The notes beneath the pieces were generated by a model. That model made no database searches, had not been told where the DNA came from, and was given only the letters and a program-made list of their open reading frames with translations. From Syncephalastrum monosporum B8922 (lineage: Eukaryota > Mucoromycota > Mucoromycetes > Mucorales > Syncephalastraceae): 64,000 bases of DNA. Each line of letters starts with the position of its first letter. The first letter of the stretch is position 1. Where the stretch lies: assembly GCA_000697355.1 (NCBI GenBank), contig JNEN01001241.1, forward strand, positions 178,506 through 242,505. The letters run 5' to 3'. Both the position numbers and the translations under genes were made by a program. Of this stretch, positions 34,649 to 46,130 are shown in pieces.

Positions 34649-36067
34649 ATGCAAACACACTGGGCACGTCCATGGACATGGACGACCGCGATCCGAGCCT
34701 TCTCCAGTACGGCCGCAGCCGAATCGAAGCGCCAGGCACTCAAGAGACCGAACTATTCAAGCTTAACAAAGCACTTGAAGCCAGACGGTTTGACAGGTCG
34801 ACAACGACGCAACGTCTTGCGTGAAAAATTCAGAAATGCACCCTCCAACTCAGGGGGGCCCTACATTCCTGTCAAACGCAGATTGGAGGCTATGCCGACC
34901 ATCAAAGATCTTTCAAAGCAACTTGCCAATCGCACGTTTGAGGATCTCAAGCTCTCAACTGCCACTGTACAAGCTGTGCGCCAGGAGATCCTTGACGCCG
35001 ACGCCCGTCCGACTGAGATCCAAGCGCTGACGATCCCAGCCGTCATGGACACGATGCAGCCTGTGCTGTGTGCCGCCGAGACAGGATCAGGCAAAACCCT
35101 TGCGTATCTTTTGCCGGTGATTGAGAAACTTAAAAAAGACGAAAACAAAAAAGAACGCAAGCTCGACCGTCCGCGCGCAGTGATTCTCGTCCCGACACGC
35201 GAACTCGTTGCTCAGGTACGCACGGTCTGTAAGGCGCTGTCGCATACAGCCAAGTTTCGCGCGGTTGCCATGCCTACCACCGTCACCCAGCGCTGGATCG
35301 ACCGCGAACTGACGTCCCCCATTGATATCCTCATCGCTACCCCTTCCCGTTTGCTGACCTCAGTCAAGCACAAGACGATCTCGCTGGCTGCCCTGGATTC
35401 CCTCGTCGTGGACGAGGCCGACTCTCTCTTTGACGGCGGATGGGGTGATGACGTGCGGCGCATCCTAAAAAAGTGCCAAAAGCAGACCATTGTGGTGTCC
35501 GCGACCTTACCCCGCTCCGTCAGCCGTGCTCTCGATGAGTTGTTTACAAACATGCTCAAGATCACGACGCCATCCTTGCACCGGTCCCTGCCCAATCTGA
35601 AGCAGAGCTTTGTCGACTTGCAGCCCTACAGTGGCAACCGCCAACAAGCCCTTTTACAAGTCCTGAAGAAAAACATCAAGGATACCAAAACACTTGTATT
35701 CTGCAACACCGTCAATGCCGCCGAGCTCTTGCATGATTGGATGGTCAAGAACGCGCCACAACTAGGTGCCAGGTTGCTATACAAGGATGCAGACCGGGCC
35801 AAGATTCTGGAGGAGTTTGGTGCGAAGGGCTCAGGCGTGGATGTGCTGATCAGTACCGATATTGCCTCGCGTGGCATTGACACGACTTTTGTGGAGCACG
35901 TCGTTTGCTACGACTTTCCGAAATCGGCGGTAGACTATTTGCATCGCGTAGGGCGCACCGCACGGGCAGGGCGCACAGGCAAAGCAACTGCACTAGTGGG
36001 TCGCAAAGACCGCATGATGGCCGACCGTATTCGGCGGTCGATCCGCGAAGGTTCAATCATGACATAG
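34649..36067 (+). CDS. Mitochondrial DEAD-box RNA helicase (Mrh4-like)
   Basis: Single exon, 472 residues from the first ATG at 34649. The N-terminus (MQTHWARPWTWTTAIRAFSS) is a typical mitochondrial presequence. Helicase motifs in order: Q-motif-like RPTEIQALTIPAVM, motif I AAETGSGKT, Ia PTRELVAQV, Ib ATPSRLL, II VDEADSLFD (DEAD), III SATLP, IV LVFCNT, V STDIASRGID, VI YLHRVGRTARAGRTG. Short length and presequence fit Mrh4-type helicases, which act in assembly of the large mitochondrial ribosomal subunit in yeast. It is the only intronless large gene in the window, which could reflect an old retrocopy or simple intron loss. Confidence 0.9.
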   Translation: MQTHWARPWTWTTAIRAFSSTAAAESKRQALKRPNYSSLTKHLKPDGLTGRQRRNVLREKFRNAPSNSGGPYIPVKRRLEAMPTIKDLSKQLANRTFEDLKLSTATVQAVRQEILDADARPTEIQALTIPAVMDTMQPVLCAAETGSGKTLAYLLPVIEKLKKDENKKERKLDRPRAVILVPTRELVAQVRTVCKALSHTAKFRAVAMPTTVTQRWIDRELTSPIDILIATPSRLLTSVKHKTISLAALDSLVVDEADSLFDGGWGDDVRRILKKCQKQTIVVSATLPRSVSRALDELFTNMLKITTPSLHRSLPNLKQSFVDLQPYSGNRQQALLQVLKKNIKDTKTLVFCNTVNAAELLHDWMVKNAPQLGARLLYKDADRAKILEEFGAKGSGVDVLISTDIASRGIDTTFVEHVVCYDFPKSAVDYLHRVGRTARAGRTGKATALVGRKDRMMADRIRRSIREGSIMT

Positions 36068-36591
36068 ACTGCTGTGTAATGTTACATACATCGGCGTACA
36101 TGGAGCATCTCACAAAAGATAATAGATACTGCTAAAAACAAAACAAAAAAAGAAGGGCGGGATCGACTGCCCTGTCACACAAAAGACGTCGACCATTAAT
36201 TAAACGCAGAAAAAGAAACTTTAAAAGTCTGTTTCATATTAGGATTGGTATTGGCTTTATTTTCATTTGCTGAGAGACCGACGGCATAAACAAGTATAAG
36301 GGGTGAATGAGAGTAAGTGATTATAAGAAAGATATAGAGAGAGGTGGGAAAATAGAAAGGCATATACAAGAACGAGAAAGATGATTAAGAGACACACAAA
36401 GAACAAGGAAGAGAAGAAAGAAAGGACGGGGGAAGTAGGGGAGTTGGCTGAAAAGACTGGGCTGGGTTTGGAGGAAGGACACATCATCGAATGTGGAGAA
36501 AGTAAAAAGATAATAGTAGAGGGGTGGTAGTAGTAATGGCAAAGAAAGGACCGGTCTGGGATTACAAAGATATACACAAATGGACACGGAT
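36068..36591. other. Intergenic region
   Basis: 524 bp of purine-rich sequence between the helicase stop and the small minus-strand ORF. No gene seen; likely 3' UTRs of both. Confidence 0.55.
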
Positions 36592-36816
36592 TCAATGCTG
36601 GTCGGCATTGTCTTCGTCCTCCATCAGGCTGGGAAACGAGACATAGTCTTGTTCAAAAGACCAGTGGTGCTTGTCTGTATGCCAATCCAGAGGATCGACA
36701 ATAACCGTTGCCGTGGGGGATGGAAGGGGATCTTCGTGGATGGACGATGCTTGCGAAAGCTGTTGCGATAGTGCAGACGGTGGTAGCGGAAGTGTTCTGG
36801 CAAAGAATTGGAACAT
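36592..36816 (-). CDS. Small hypothetical protein (74 aa)
   Basis: Single open frame on the minus strand starting MFQFFARTLPLPPSALSQQL and ending LMEDEDNADQH. Composition is balanced and not driven by simple repeats: IHEDPLPSPTATVIVDPLDW then WSFEQDYVSFPSLMEDED. A TATAAATA element lies 131 bp upstream on the same strand. This makes a real small gene plausible; no family recognised. It may be longer if spliced, but no obvious extra exon was found. Confidence 0.45.
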   Translation of the reverse strand: MFQFFARTLPLPPSALSQQLSQASSIHEDPLPSPTATVIVDPLDWHTDKHHWSFEQDYVSFPSLMEDEDNADQH

Positions 36817-37545
36817 ATTGCTGCTGCCAGGATGAGACGCGAATGGTGGTGTGATGTGTAGTAATACTTTTTTTTTTGTTATTTTAAGTTTTTTTCTGTG
36901 GATGTGTTTGATAGAAGAAGGGAAAAAAGGTGAGAAAGGGGCAGGGTATTTATAAGCTTAGAAGAAAAACAAAAAAAAAAAAAAAAAAAAGAACGTACCA
37001 TAAACCACGCGCACCAGGGCGAGAATGTGTGCGAGTGTGTGTAAAAAAAGTGCGTACGTTGTGTATGCTGTGTGTTTATGGGATGGGGGGTGCTGACACG
37101 TCAATTGCATTGAGCGTATGTGTATGGATAGTTCAAGAAAAGCGGCGCACAACATGATGCACTCGAATATAGGCAGGCAGTAACAGTAATGCTACCGCTG
37201 ACTGTCTTATTGTTCCAGACCAGACCAAGATGTCAATTTTGGGCGATCTCCTGGTACAACCTAGGCGCGGAGTCCCAAAGTTTCTTCTTTTTATAAACGG
37301 TGGAACGTGCATAACGACCCGTTCAGGGTTTTCCAGCAGTGGCAATCTCCATGTTGTTTTTTATTTTTAGAATCACATTGTACCCCGCACACATGCTCCT
37401 TTCAATATATTTTCTGTGAATAATAGTAATAAAAAAGAACCACCATTTGTACAAGCAAGGAGGATCCTGCTGGAGTGAATTTCGGGACGAGCGGGTGCGT
37501 TGTTTTGGGGGTTTTGGGGAGGGATGATGGATGGAGACAGAGGGT
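36817..37545. other. Intergenic region
   Basis: Between two minus-strand ORFs. Contains a TATA element (36947), a long A-tract (36969-36990) and GT-rich simple sequence; no other gene seen. Confidence 0.5.
36947..36954 (-). promoter_or_regulatory. Candidate TATA box
   Basis: TATAAATA on the minus strand, 131 bp upstream of the small ORF starting at 36816. Confidence 0.4.
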
Positions 37546-38121
37546 TCAAATGAAGACAACATGAATAGGAACCATGTCTTCTTCTGTAGTAGCTGCTGCT
37601 GATGCGGTGTCCTCGCGCATGCGTTTCTTGTGCTGATCACGCCTTGTCGGGCTTGCACGTTTCACGCCTTTCCGCCGCTGGCGCTGGCGCTGCTGCTGTT
37701 CCTGCGGCGCGCTCCGTAATTCATGATCGCTATTGCTATGATCTGTTTCTTGGTCGTCTTCGTTTCCTTCCTCGATTTCGGCAACATCCGACGAGCTCAG
37801 CACTTCTGCCATACTCTCGTCTTCGTCATCCGATAGAAATTCAATCAAGGACTTGTGCAGCAGCGACGGAAACCAGTGTTCTTCGATCCATTGAAAGTCT
37901 GGTTCTTCGTCCTCGTCCTCGTCCTCGTCTTCGTCCTCGTCTTCCTGACTTCCGACGTCTGTATCGATCTCATAGTCGGGTTGTGGCACCTTGAGCAACG
38001 TGTCTTGGAAAAAAGAGGCTTCGTCGTCGTCGAGTTCGTGTACGACCAAGCTACTGACTGTCGTATGACCCGTCTCGTCTTGATACTCTTGTCGACAGGA
38101 GAATGCGTGAAAGCTCATCAT
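37546..38121 (-). CDS. Hypothetical acidic, probably nuclear protein
   Basis: Single exon of 191 residues on the minus strand. It has an acidic run of alternating Asp and Glu near residues 59-73, an ordered-looking segment PDFQWIEEHWFPSLLHKSLIEF (given here as a description of residues ~75-95), Ser/Asp-rich stretches (SSSDVAEIEEGNEDD), and a basic C-terminal part (RQRQRRKGVKRA, RRDQHKKRMRED) like a nuclear localisation signal. No known domain recognised. A second ATG follows the first immediately. The ATG context and length make it likely real, though the acidic repeat alone would favour an open frame. Confidence 0.6.
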   Translation of the reverse strand: MMSFHAFSCRQEYQDETGHTTVSSLVVHELDDDEASFFQDTLLKVPQPDYEIDTDVGSQEDEDEDEDEDEDEEPDFQWIEEHWFPSLLHKSLIEFLSDDEDESMAEVLSSSDVAEIEEGNEDDQETDHSNSDHELRSAPQEQQQRQRQRRKGVKRASPTRRDQHKKRMREDTASAAATTEEDMVPIHVVFI

Positions 38122-38440
38122 GAAATGGTGAATTTAATGGAATACGTCGAATCGCCAGAAAAAAAAAAAAAAAAACAAGGGAGAAGACTGTTACTGCGGA
38201 TACGTGCTATGTTTCATGCAGCCAATTGCGGCCACTCAAGAGAAGGAAACGTCACGTCACATACGAATTCCCTTTCTGCGGGATTCCCTGCAGCAGCAGA
38301 GCCCCGATGTTTTCATTCACACGTCATTTTATGGGAAGGTGAAAAAAATGCACCCTTTTCGTTTACATATGTTTTATACAGCATAAAGTTTGCATTGTGC
38401 ACTCTTTCGTCTACTCATCCATCCGCTACCTTTTTTTCTC
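38122..38440. other. Intergenic region
   Basis: 319 bp with an A-tract at 38160-38175; lies between the acidic-protein start and the RPP1 stop, both minus strand. Promoter/UTR only. Confidence 0.55.
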
Positions 38441-39474
38441 TTATTTACATGGTGAAGGAATATCCAGTGTACAGTTCTTCAGTAGCAGCTGGCAATTGCG
38501 ACCTGTGGCAAATTTAGCTTGGTCGTCCGCCAAACCCATCGCTTTCGATCTAAAAATGGATATGAATGGAATGAACCTGCATTAGAAGAATATCGACTCA
38601 CAGATAAAATACATCCGATGGGCTGCGGATCTCGGCCACGTCGTTGGCTCGGCTGGTGACAATCACCTGCCGCGTTCCGGCTAGCAATTCTTTGGCGTGC
38701 TGGAAAAAATGGAAGCGCATCGTGGTATCTAAAATAGAATGCTGTATAAGGGACTCACACTTTATATGCCACAGCCTTTTTCCAAACTATTTTTTACCTC
38801 GGATACTGGGAGCATAGCTCAGCTCGAACCAGATGTTGTTCTGCTTTGCTTCTTCAAAGAGGCGTGGATCGGGGTGGAACGTCAGTCGACCCTCGAATGA
38901 GATGATATCAAGCCCAGGTGATCGGCAGGCTGTTGTAAACACCTGCTGGTTTCGCGCCAGCACGGATACAATGTGGTATTTCGAGCGTAGATCTCGGATA
39001 GCATCCTAAACAGAAATAGAATCAGAAATTTGGAAAAAGAAATGGAAATAGAAATGGGAAATAAGGTTCAAAAGAAAGAAAAAGGGCAATGATTAGCGTT
39101 TAGCTTGCCTGCGACAGCGGTGAGTCTGTGTCAATCGTAATACGCGTCAACTGAATGATATGAGGGGGAGCCTCCTTGAACGGGATGATGGGGTTTTCCT
39201 TCTATTTATGTCAGCCTGTTTCCCTTCCTTGCTCTTCCAATTCACGCGCGTCGCCTACCTCATTCGGCTCATACGCAGTTGTGTAATTTAACCCGGCCAC
39301 AATGTCTCTCTCGACTGTTCAAGTCACAAATGAGTCTCATGGGAGCTCAAATATCATTCCATAGGTATACAATGTGATATTACATGTAGCATACTGTGCC
39401 AAGCAGAGCTTCAGACGGTCGTTGCGTACGCCGTCCGTGGCCGGGTCGTACGGAATATTGAGGTCAAAGAACAT
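38441..39474 (-). CDS. RPP1: RNase P/MRP protein subunit p30 (Rpp1)
   Basis: Six exons on the minus strand: 39474-39384, 39314-39259, 39201-39109, 39005-38798, 38728-38602, 38549-38441; 227 residues with consistent phases. Family landmarks: start MFFDLNIPYDP, LNYT in the first strand pair, ITRITIDTDSPLSQ, YHIVSVLARNQQVFTTAC, DIISFEGR, and the signature WFELSYAPSIRD followed by RFHFFQHAKEL. p30 adopts a PHP/TIM-barrel-like fold and is a core subunit of the nuclear RNase P and MRP ribonucleoproteins that process tRNA and rRNA. It is shorter than yeast Rpp1 (293 aa), mainly at the C-terminus. Intron 3 begins with GC (SPLSQ|gcaagc at 39108), giving a GC-AG intron. No long ORF marks this gene because all exons are short. 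Confidence 0.9.
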
Positions 39475-40323
39475 TAAATACTAATAGGTTATTCGCTGCG
39501 TGGCTTGTTTGTCCTCTCGCTCATATATAATATTATCAGCCTTTGTCTGCCTCTGCATTTTCTTTGTGCAACTCGACAATACCCACTCAGCCAGCCAGTG
39601 GGCAACCCTCGCCCCCCCCCCCCGCCTGCTCGCCCGCTCTTGTCTCTCCTAAATATAATCCATATAAGCAAGATCTTCAACTTGCATTTTTCGTCTGACT
39701 CTCTTACTCCTTATCTCTCTTTCTATTCTTTTTCAAAGATCTTCAGTTCCCCAACTTGCTCGCTCTTTTTAGACAGTAGACACACAAAACCACGCAACGG
39801 AATCACATGGCATAATATCATACCGCTTTTTGACTATTGGAGTTTAACTTAGTTCGTCCACGTTGCAAGCTTATCGCCCGGCCAATCGGTTGTATGGCAT
39901 GGCCCGCTTGTACTTCTGCCGTCGTGCTAACGTGGGTCATAGTTCCAAAGCTTCTTCGGATAAATTTTCTTCCTGCGCAGCTTGATATTTCAAAATATGT
40001 AAATGTACAGAGAAGGAGCAAACATGTATGACACATATAAACGTTGATGGACATCATTTATATATACAGTGCAGTCAATGTGCATGCTTGCCAGTAGTTA
40101 GTATTGAGAGCAAATTATCCCCGTATGATACGGGCTTACTAACTGCATGGAAAATATCATATCTGGGTGGAAAGCATCGTATCTGGTTGGCATACTGTCA
40201 TAACCACTATTTAGATCATGATCTCAAGAAGAACGGTATACTCTACAGGTCCTCCATACTGTTAATGATGTTTTAGTGGGTTTATGTATAACGAATCAAA
40301 ACAAAAAGGACCGGAATGAAAAA
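39475..40323. other. Intergenic region
   Basis: About 850 bp between RPP1 and UBP6, both minus strand. It holds a C-tract near 39608-39622 and pyrimidine-rich sequence next to the RPP1 start; no gene seen. Confidence 0.55.
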
Positions 40324-42425
40324 TTACGACAGTTGTTTTGCCCGGTACAGGACAATATACGCAGTATGCCAGTCACCACCACCATCCAAACGTTCGATAT
40401 CTGCATCTTTGACCACGGACACCTTGTCATCATCAAATTTGAACCATTGATCTGAGAGAAATATAGCATCAGGACTACAGCCAAAGTATCTATTCCCTTT
40501 TCTTACCTTGCTCTTTCTTGACCCAACCAATGTAATGTCCGGAGTCAGCCGACCGACCCACGTGAGTGAGGACTGCGCACAGCTCATACTGGCCTGTGGC
40601 ATTGCAGCCCTCGTCAGCGAGCAGTTCAGGATCCAAAAAATCGGACCAATTGATCTTTTCTTCTTGTGTGTCCATCGCAGAAGACGACGAAGTAGATGCA
40701 GCGGGGGCAGTAGCACCGGGCTCACCAGAGGTCTCGAGATCAATCTTGCGCCGCTTCTCCTCGCGTCGTTTTGCCTCTTTGGCGTCATCGAGCTCCTTGA
40801 GCTTCAGCTTGGCTTTGCTAAACTTGGACTGCAGCTCGGGTGTACAAAGCTCGGTTGCATCAAAGTGGAGTGGGAATTTGACTTTTCGCAAGATCTTTGC
40901 GCGGATGCGCTGTTCAGGCTTCCAGAAAAAGCGGATGAATTGAATGGGCAGGTAGCGAGGCAGGCGGCTCACGCGCGAAACGCGTTCATACTTGGCCGTT
41001 CGGTTCAGCGTAGGCGAGTTCTTTTCAATTTCTTCCGTAAGGGCCTCCTTGATGCCACTGACCATAAAATTGGTTGCTAAATATAAAACACAATAATAAT
41101 ATTAGTTGAGTCATTTGGAATAGAGAAAAGCAAACGTACAGGAGGAAATGTGACAGCCGAGCTTTTGGAAGGATTCGGTCGATACCACCTTTTCCTCTTC
41201 AGGAGCGTCCAGGCATTTTAGTCTATATGTGGTTTATCAGCATTTCATCCACTGTAATGAAAATAAATAAAAAAGAATCGAATAAAAAAGAAGCTTACTC
41301 GGATTGCATCTGACCCGACATGAACCGGTTAATGAAATTTTCACCATCATCATCGGCGGGCAATTTAGCGCGCAGGACGGACACCAACTCGCTCCAACAT
41401 TCTTCGGCGTCTTGCTGGAGAGGAACGCCTCCGTTACCCGTTTGTGAGAATTGAGGAAAGACTTGACGGAGTAGCTAAACGCACGTCAGGGGGCCTTTTC
41501 TTTTTTCTAAAGGGAAAAGAGCATATGCGTGTGTGCGCACGTACCTGCCAGAACATAAGTGGCGGGAAACCCTCAGGCGCCTTGTCCATGCTCTTGTAAA
41601 GCTCGCGCATACTCGCAACGAGGTTACCCCGGTTGTCCACACCAGACATTCCGCCCTGGTACCTTATCATATTCTATGAGCCTTTTTGGCTCTATCTTTT
41701 GTTTGTGCCAGAACTTACTTTTCCAGCGACTGGTGCAGTTCGGGGATGGCACGCAGGCACTGAAGAGTCGAGTTCTATTATGCGTTCAGAATTTTTTGTC
41801 TCGGATGAAATCGTTTCTTCATGATTTTACCATATAGCAGGTATTCCCAAGATTCTCGAGACCAGCAGGAATCTCCAACTAATGCAGAGAGGTAAGTCGC
41901 AGGCAACAAAGAGACTCAGCCAGGTTCAACTTACGGCTTCAGCCATCTGAGCGTCTGTCATATCCTCAAGAAACTGGGTTGGGGGCGGCGGCGGAGGCAA
42001 GTCGCCCGCGGTGCCCATCATCATAAACGTATGGCCCTGCAGTACAAAGTTGTCTAAGTCTATGCTTGATCTACACGTTTGACTGCTTGGCAACTTACGT
42101 CCTTGAGATTGAGTTTGTTGAGGTCGGTGGATTCCTGTCATAAGCCTGTATGAATAACAGAAGAGACATCTGTCGTCTTGTTGTACCTTAAGCATGCCAC
42201 CCTTGGCCATAATCTTTTGCCGATCGGGTGGGACGCCTGTCTTGGAATAGATCTGACTCTTGAAGAGCTCGGCTGATTCATCGGTGTCTATTCCAGGCTG
42301 TGAGTATATATGACGTATGGTGGGATACAAACAATAGGGTACGATAGAAGAAAACAGAGCTTACCCAGGTCGAACCCGTCGTAGACTTGGCCCTTCCATT
42401 TGACGTTTACTTTGACAATGGGCAT
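40324..42425 (-). CDS. UBP6: Proteasome-associated ubiquitin hydrolase Ubp6/USP14
   Basis: Eleven exons on the minus strand: 42425-42365, 42287-42187, 42134-42099, 42036-41935, 41878-41831, 41774-41719, 41662-41545, 41474-41299, 41222-41140, 41076-40507, 40451-40324; 492 residues, close to yeast Ubp6 (499). N-terminal ubiquitin-like domain (MPIVKVNVKWKGQVYDGFD ... GGMLK), which docks on the proteasome; then the USP core with catalytic Cys in LENLGNTCYMNSTLQCL, QQDAEECW, and catalytic His in ADSGHYIGWVKKE, with WFKFDDDKVS and AYIVLYR at the end. It trims ubiquitin from proteasome substrates. The catalytic Cys exon is only 48 nt. Introns are placed about every 100 nt in the first half, dense even for this window. 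Confidence 0.95.
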
Positions 42426-43000
42426 TGGATTATATTATACTATTTATCTGCTGCAAGACAGAAAGAGAGACGGAAGGCAGAGGACGCGTCAGAGAAAGAT
42501 GCCACAGCGTATTGCTCCCCGCTGCTTCCGCATTCAGCCGCCGACTCATCCATCCCCGCCCACTTCTATTATGCAGTTTATCTCTATACAGCAATCTTCA
42601 CTGTTGTGTGTTATGTATGATTCACAAACGCTGCCATCGTCCCGCCACCCCCACATCATACCGCCTTTGCTATTCTCATTAAGTAATTGCGCGTGGTGCT
42701 TGTGTATTTAGAAATTGTATGTGTGTGCAACAGTGAGTAATTTTAGGAACCAAGGAATATCAAATGGAATAAAAAAAAGTGCGTGCAGTATATAGTGTGA
42801 GTGTGAGTGTGAGTGTGAGTGTGAGTGTATAGAAGTAATGTGCTTGTATCGTACGTGCAGAAAGTGAAAAGTTTTAAAAGAGCAAAAAGGTGGGGATGGT
42901 AAATAGACTAAACGAGATAACGTGTTTGCGTATGAGGGGATTCTGATAGCGTATAGGATGTTAGATGACAGTAGAGCAAATTAGGCGGTATACACGGCGC
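42426..43000. other. Intergenic region
   Basis: 575 bp between UBP6 start and the stop of the DUF3020 gene. Includes a (GTGAGT)n microsatellite; no gene seen. Confidence 0.6.
42797..42830. repeat. (GTGAGT)n hexanucleotide microsatellite
   Basis: Five to six tandem GTGAGT units in the UBP6 upstream region. Confidence 0.85.
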
Positions 43001-44151
43001 TCATGATCGATGACCGGCATAGTTGAGGACGACACCCACAAATTCGTCGAGTATTCTAGTCTGGTCGACATAGCGCACGCTTCCCTGGCCCGTTGGTTTG
43101 CTGATTTCTCGCTGCTGCGGTCGGAAAGCCGATTGAGCAGACGAGGATGAATTATACGACAGAAGCGAGTGCATAGACGGCAGACTAGACAGCTCTTCTG
43201 CAGAGAACGTAGGCGAGGGCTGAGACCTGGGCACATCCGAAGCATGGCTGGTCACGCTGCTCAGAGTGCTAATACTACTGCTGCTGGTGCGGCGTTCGTT
43301 GCGCCAGCTAGGCGAAAGGCAGGGCAACGCTGGTGACGATCCGGCGGACGAAGGCGCAGGTATGGCAATCGACGGCAGCTCAATCTTTTGCTGCGGTGCA
43401 CTGTAGAAAGGCAGTTCGACGAGATCGCATGCCCGACGAGAGAAGCCATAGTACGACTTGGTTTCATGGCTCTCGGCTGGCGGCGTGGTAGCGGGTGTGG
43501 CAGGCGCTGCCGTCTCGTTATCGTCGTCGTCGTCCCTTCTCATCTGGAACTTGGCGCGTTCGATCATGTTGCGGCGACCTAGACGTCGCGCGATCTCGTC
43601 GCGCACAAACTGCTGCTTCTCCAGCGAATCCTGCTCGCCAAACTTTTGCCTCGCAAGGCGGTAGACGCGGCAGCGCAGGTCGTTTTGTCGATTCTTTTCC
43701 CGGTTCTCTGCCCGCCACTTGCGCATTCTGTATTATTTATAAATACACAATATAAACTTGGTCAGTTTCAACATGGATCAAGAAAATAAATCCTACCGTT
43801 CTGTCGTTTCCTCTTTGGAAACCACCTTTTTTGCGTGTCCTTTCCAACGTTTTTGGTCGCGGCTCCGTACATACGGGATATTATGGATATTAGGGTTCTC
43901 CATGTGGCGTTTTCTGCATACATACAGTCATTAGCCTCAACGAGCAAAAATATTAAGGGATGATGGTGCATGAGCTTACAGATTGGAGCGAGTGGCAAAA
44001 ACTGTAAAAGCAGGACGAGAAGAAAGAATAATAGAATAAAAGTACAGCTGCGGTCAGTTTTAATGTGAAGATTTTTGCTAAATGTTGTCTTACTCTTCGG
44101 ACACTGGGAACAAGCAAAGACACGAGAAGCAATGGAAGCGTTTTGAGTCAT
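43001..44151 (-). CDS. Zinc-finger plus DUF3020 protein, putative transcription-related
   Basis: Four exons on the minus strand: 44151-44094, 44001-43980, 43913-43797, 43727-43001; 307 residues. Splicing exons 1-3, including a 22-nt microexon, creates one zinc finger: ACSQCPKIFATRSNLKRH then MENPNIH, a C-x2-C...H-x6-H pattern. It continues YVRSRDQKRWKGHAKK and MRKWRAENREKNRQNDLRCR, the basic block of fungal DUF3020. The C-terminal 170 residues are Ser/Pro-rich. Zinc finger plus basic block suggests nucleic-acid binding, but no function is established. In the same frame upstream of the chosen ATG the sequence reads CLKCL, so the true start may be in an earlier exon and a second zinc ligand pair may exist. 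Confidence 0.75.
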
Positions 44152-45158
44152 AAGGCACTTGAGGCAGACAGAGGACGAAAAAAAGAAGAGCAAGTTGGTT
44201 GAAGAAGAAGAGGAAAGAGAGGAAGAGGGAAGTAGTTTAAAGTAAAGAAGGAAAAAGAGAAACGTGAGCTAAAGTAATTTTTTTCATCTATCCATTTTAT
44301 CACCTTACAGTGTTTGGCAGTGAAAATGATCTCTTGTCTGCCTACGCATACACAAACAGGTACATACGCACGCATACGTAAACTGGCCTACATATATTAC
44401 CACAACGCTTGCGATCCGGGTACCCCCATTATCAAATCTTCCAGGTTATGACACGCCCATAGAAAGACAAAACATTGTTCTCTTTCTCTCTCTCTTGTTT
44501 GTAATAAAAGCATGTGTGTATGTGTGTTATGTGCCTGATCTCGTCCATTTTCTTCCTTTTGGCGGGAAATGACCCATACCCTCCCCCCTTCCCCGGCCAC
44601 CCCTTCCCCTTCCCTCCCTGGGACCTCCTCTCTATCCCAGATATTAGCAAATACGTATCGGTCTTCCACAGATTGGAGTGTCATTACAGCGCACAACCCG
44701 CAAGTTCAGAAAACAGGGGAAGGGGGGGTTGACCATTTTTCATCTAATCCTTGCTGAAACCAGTCGCGGCCGCGCGCGTACGCGTTCCCCCAAGGTATTC
44801 TGGAAATGTCATTACAAATGGTCCCTGCGCTCTTTAGACCAGTTTGCAATTTATTTATGTATCCCACGCTTGTCTGTTTATCGCATGTTTGTTTCTTGAC
44901 GATGCCGTTTGTGATCATTTCTGTTAATCATATAGTAAAAAGAAGAAACGAAAAAAGAAGTATGATCTCTCCGCAGTTTGTTTCTTCTTACAATCTTTTG
45001 ATAAGGAATGATGGGGTTGCCCTTGGCCCCTGTAATATCCTACATCCTTTCATGTCTTGCTGGGAGCAAAATAAGTGTCTTTTTTTGTGTGTGTATGTGT
45101 GTATACACTCTTTCACTGAAGAAGCATTCCAAAATGGATGTGGCATACCTAAATTAAA
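44152..45158. other. Gene-poor region
   Basis: About 1 kb with purine- and CT-rich simple sequence. A 118-codon plus-strand frame at 44806-45162 has no recognisable features and is not supported. Confidence 0.45.
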
Positions 45159-45365
45159 TTAAAAGGTTTCGCGCATACGCGTGCAGGCCTCACCATCTTG
45201 ACTGAAGGCTAGATAAACCGAGTTGAATTTGACCCAGCCATGCAACACATTCTACGTAAGAGTAAAACCATAATAATGAAAGAAAAAAGAAGAAGAAAGT
45301 TGGCGGATCATTACGTATGACGCATCCTCATCGGCAACATACAAAAAAGAAGGGCGGGATAGATT
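45159..45365 (-). CDS. Possible last two exons of an unidentified minus-strand gene
   Basis: Two phase-compatible exons: one ending TAC|gtaatg at 45315 with residues RPSFLYVADEDASY, and one at 45251-45159 reading NVLHGWVKFNSVYLAFSQD and ending RMRETF before a stop. The joined sequence is non-repetitive and has normal amino-acid balance, unlike surrounding random frames. The upstream limit of the first exon is unknown (the frame stays open to about 45557). It may belong to the same gene as the exons near 47160-47427. No family recognised. Confidence 0.35.
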
Positions 45366-46067
45366 AAAAAGCATGAACAAATTTTCTGTTTCTTCAGTAT
45401 GCAAAATCATCAAGTTACGTTTTGTATATTTGTGTTTACGTGTATGTGTGCGTGTGTATGCGTATGTGATGGATGAGGGAAAGTTTGTGTGTTTTCGATA
45501 CATAGTGTTTATTGAAAATGCGGGTCTGTTGATGCGTATGATACGTAGAATGAACATATTACAATGACAACTTTGTACAGTACATGCATTGTGGCCCCAC
45601 GATCGTGCCTTGCCATCTGAAGCTACATTACGTAGAAAGAACGGAGTGATGGTGGACAGCGTAAACCTTGCCCATTTTTAGCGGTCCCTGCAATCCTGTT
45701 ACTGCCCGTTTTAGCCGATCCCCTAGCAAGGAACGTCGTCAGCCGGCACCTGCAGACGTATGTAAAGTATGCACTCGCTAATATCTATGTCCACCAAGTT
45801 CTGAATCGACTATCCACAATGCGCTGCATGCACCTGTTTTATATTATAAAGCGTCTGTGATATGGTTCCATGATCTTTAGTCCTGGGGCGACATGGCACA
45901 CATACATTGATGATCTGTCATTCAATATTCCATACTTTGGGCTTTCAGGCATGTAAACAATGCAGCATGCTGATCATCCCACCATTCCCAGCCAGTCAGC
46001 CAGCCATCCAGCAGACGAGTCGCAGTACTTTCACATACGAGTTGTTTCAAACGCGCTGGCGTACAGT

Positions 46068-46130
46068 ACTACTATTACTACTATTACTACTATTACTACT
46101 ATTATTTCTATTATTTCTATTACTTACCTG
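46068..46130. repeat. (ACT)n trinucleotide microsatellite
   Basis: Run of ACTATTACT-type units, roughly 60 bp, next to the left end of dispersed-repeat copy 1. Confidence 0.85.

Noticed and set aside
34649..36067. Bacterial origin or transfer of the intronless helicase
   Set aside because: Mitochondrial presequence and Mrh4-like motifs fit a fungal nuclear gene; lack of introns alone is weak evidence.
44806..45162. 118-codon plus-strand open frame
   Set aside because: No recognisable motif, Cys/Phe/Val-rich composition typical of a random AT-rich frame, and it overlaps a better supported minus-strand exon at its end.
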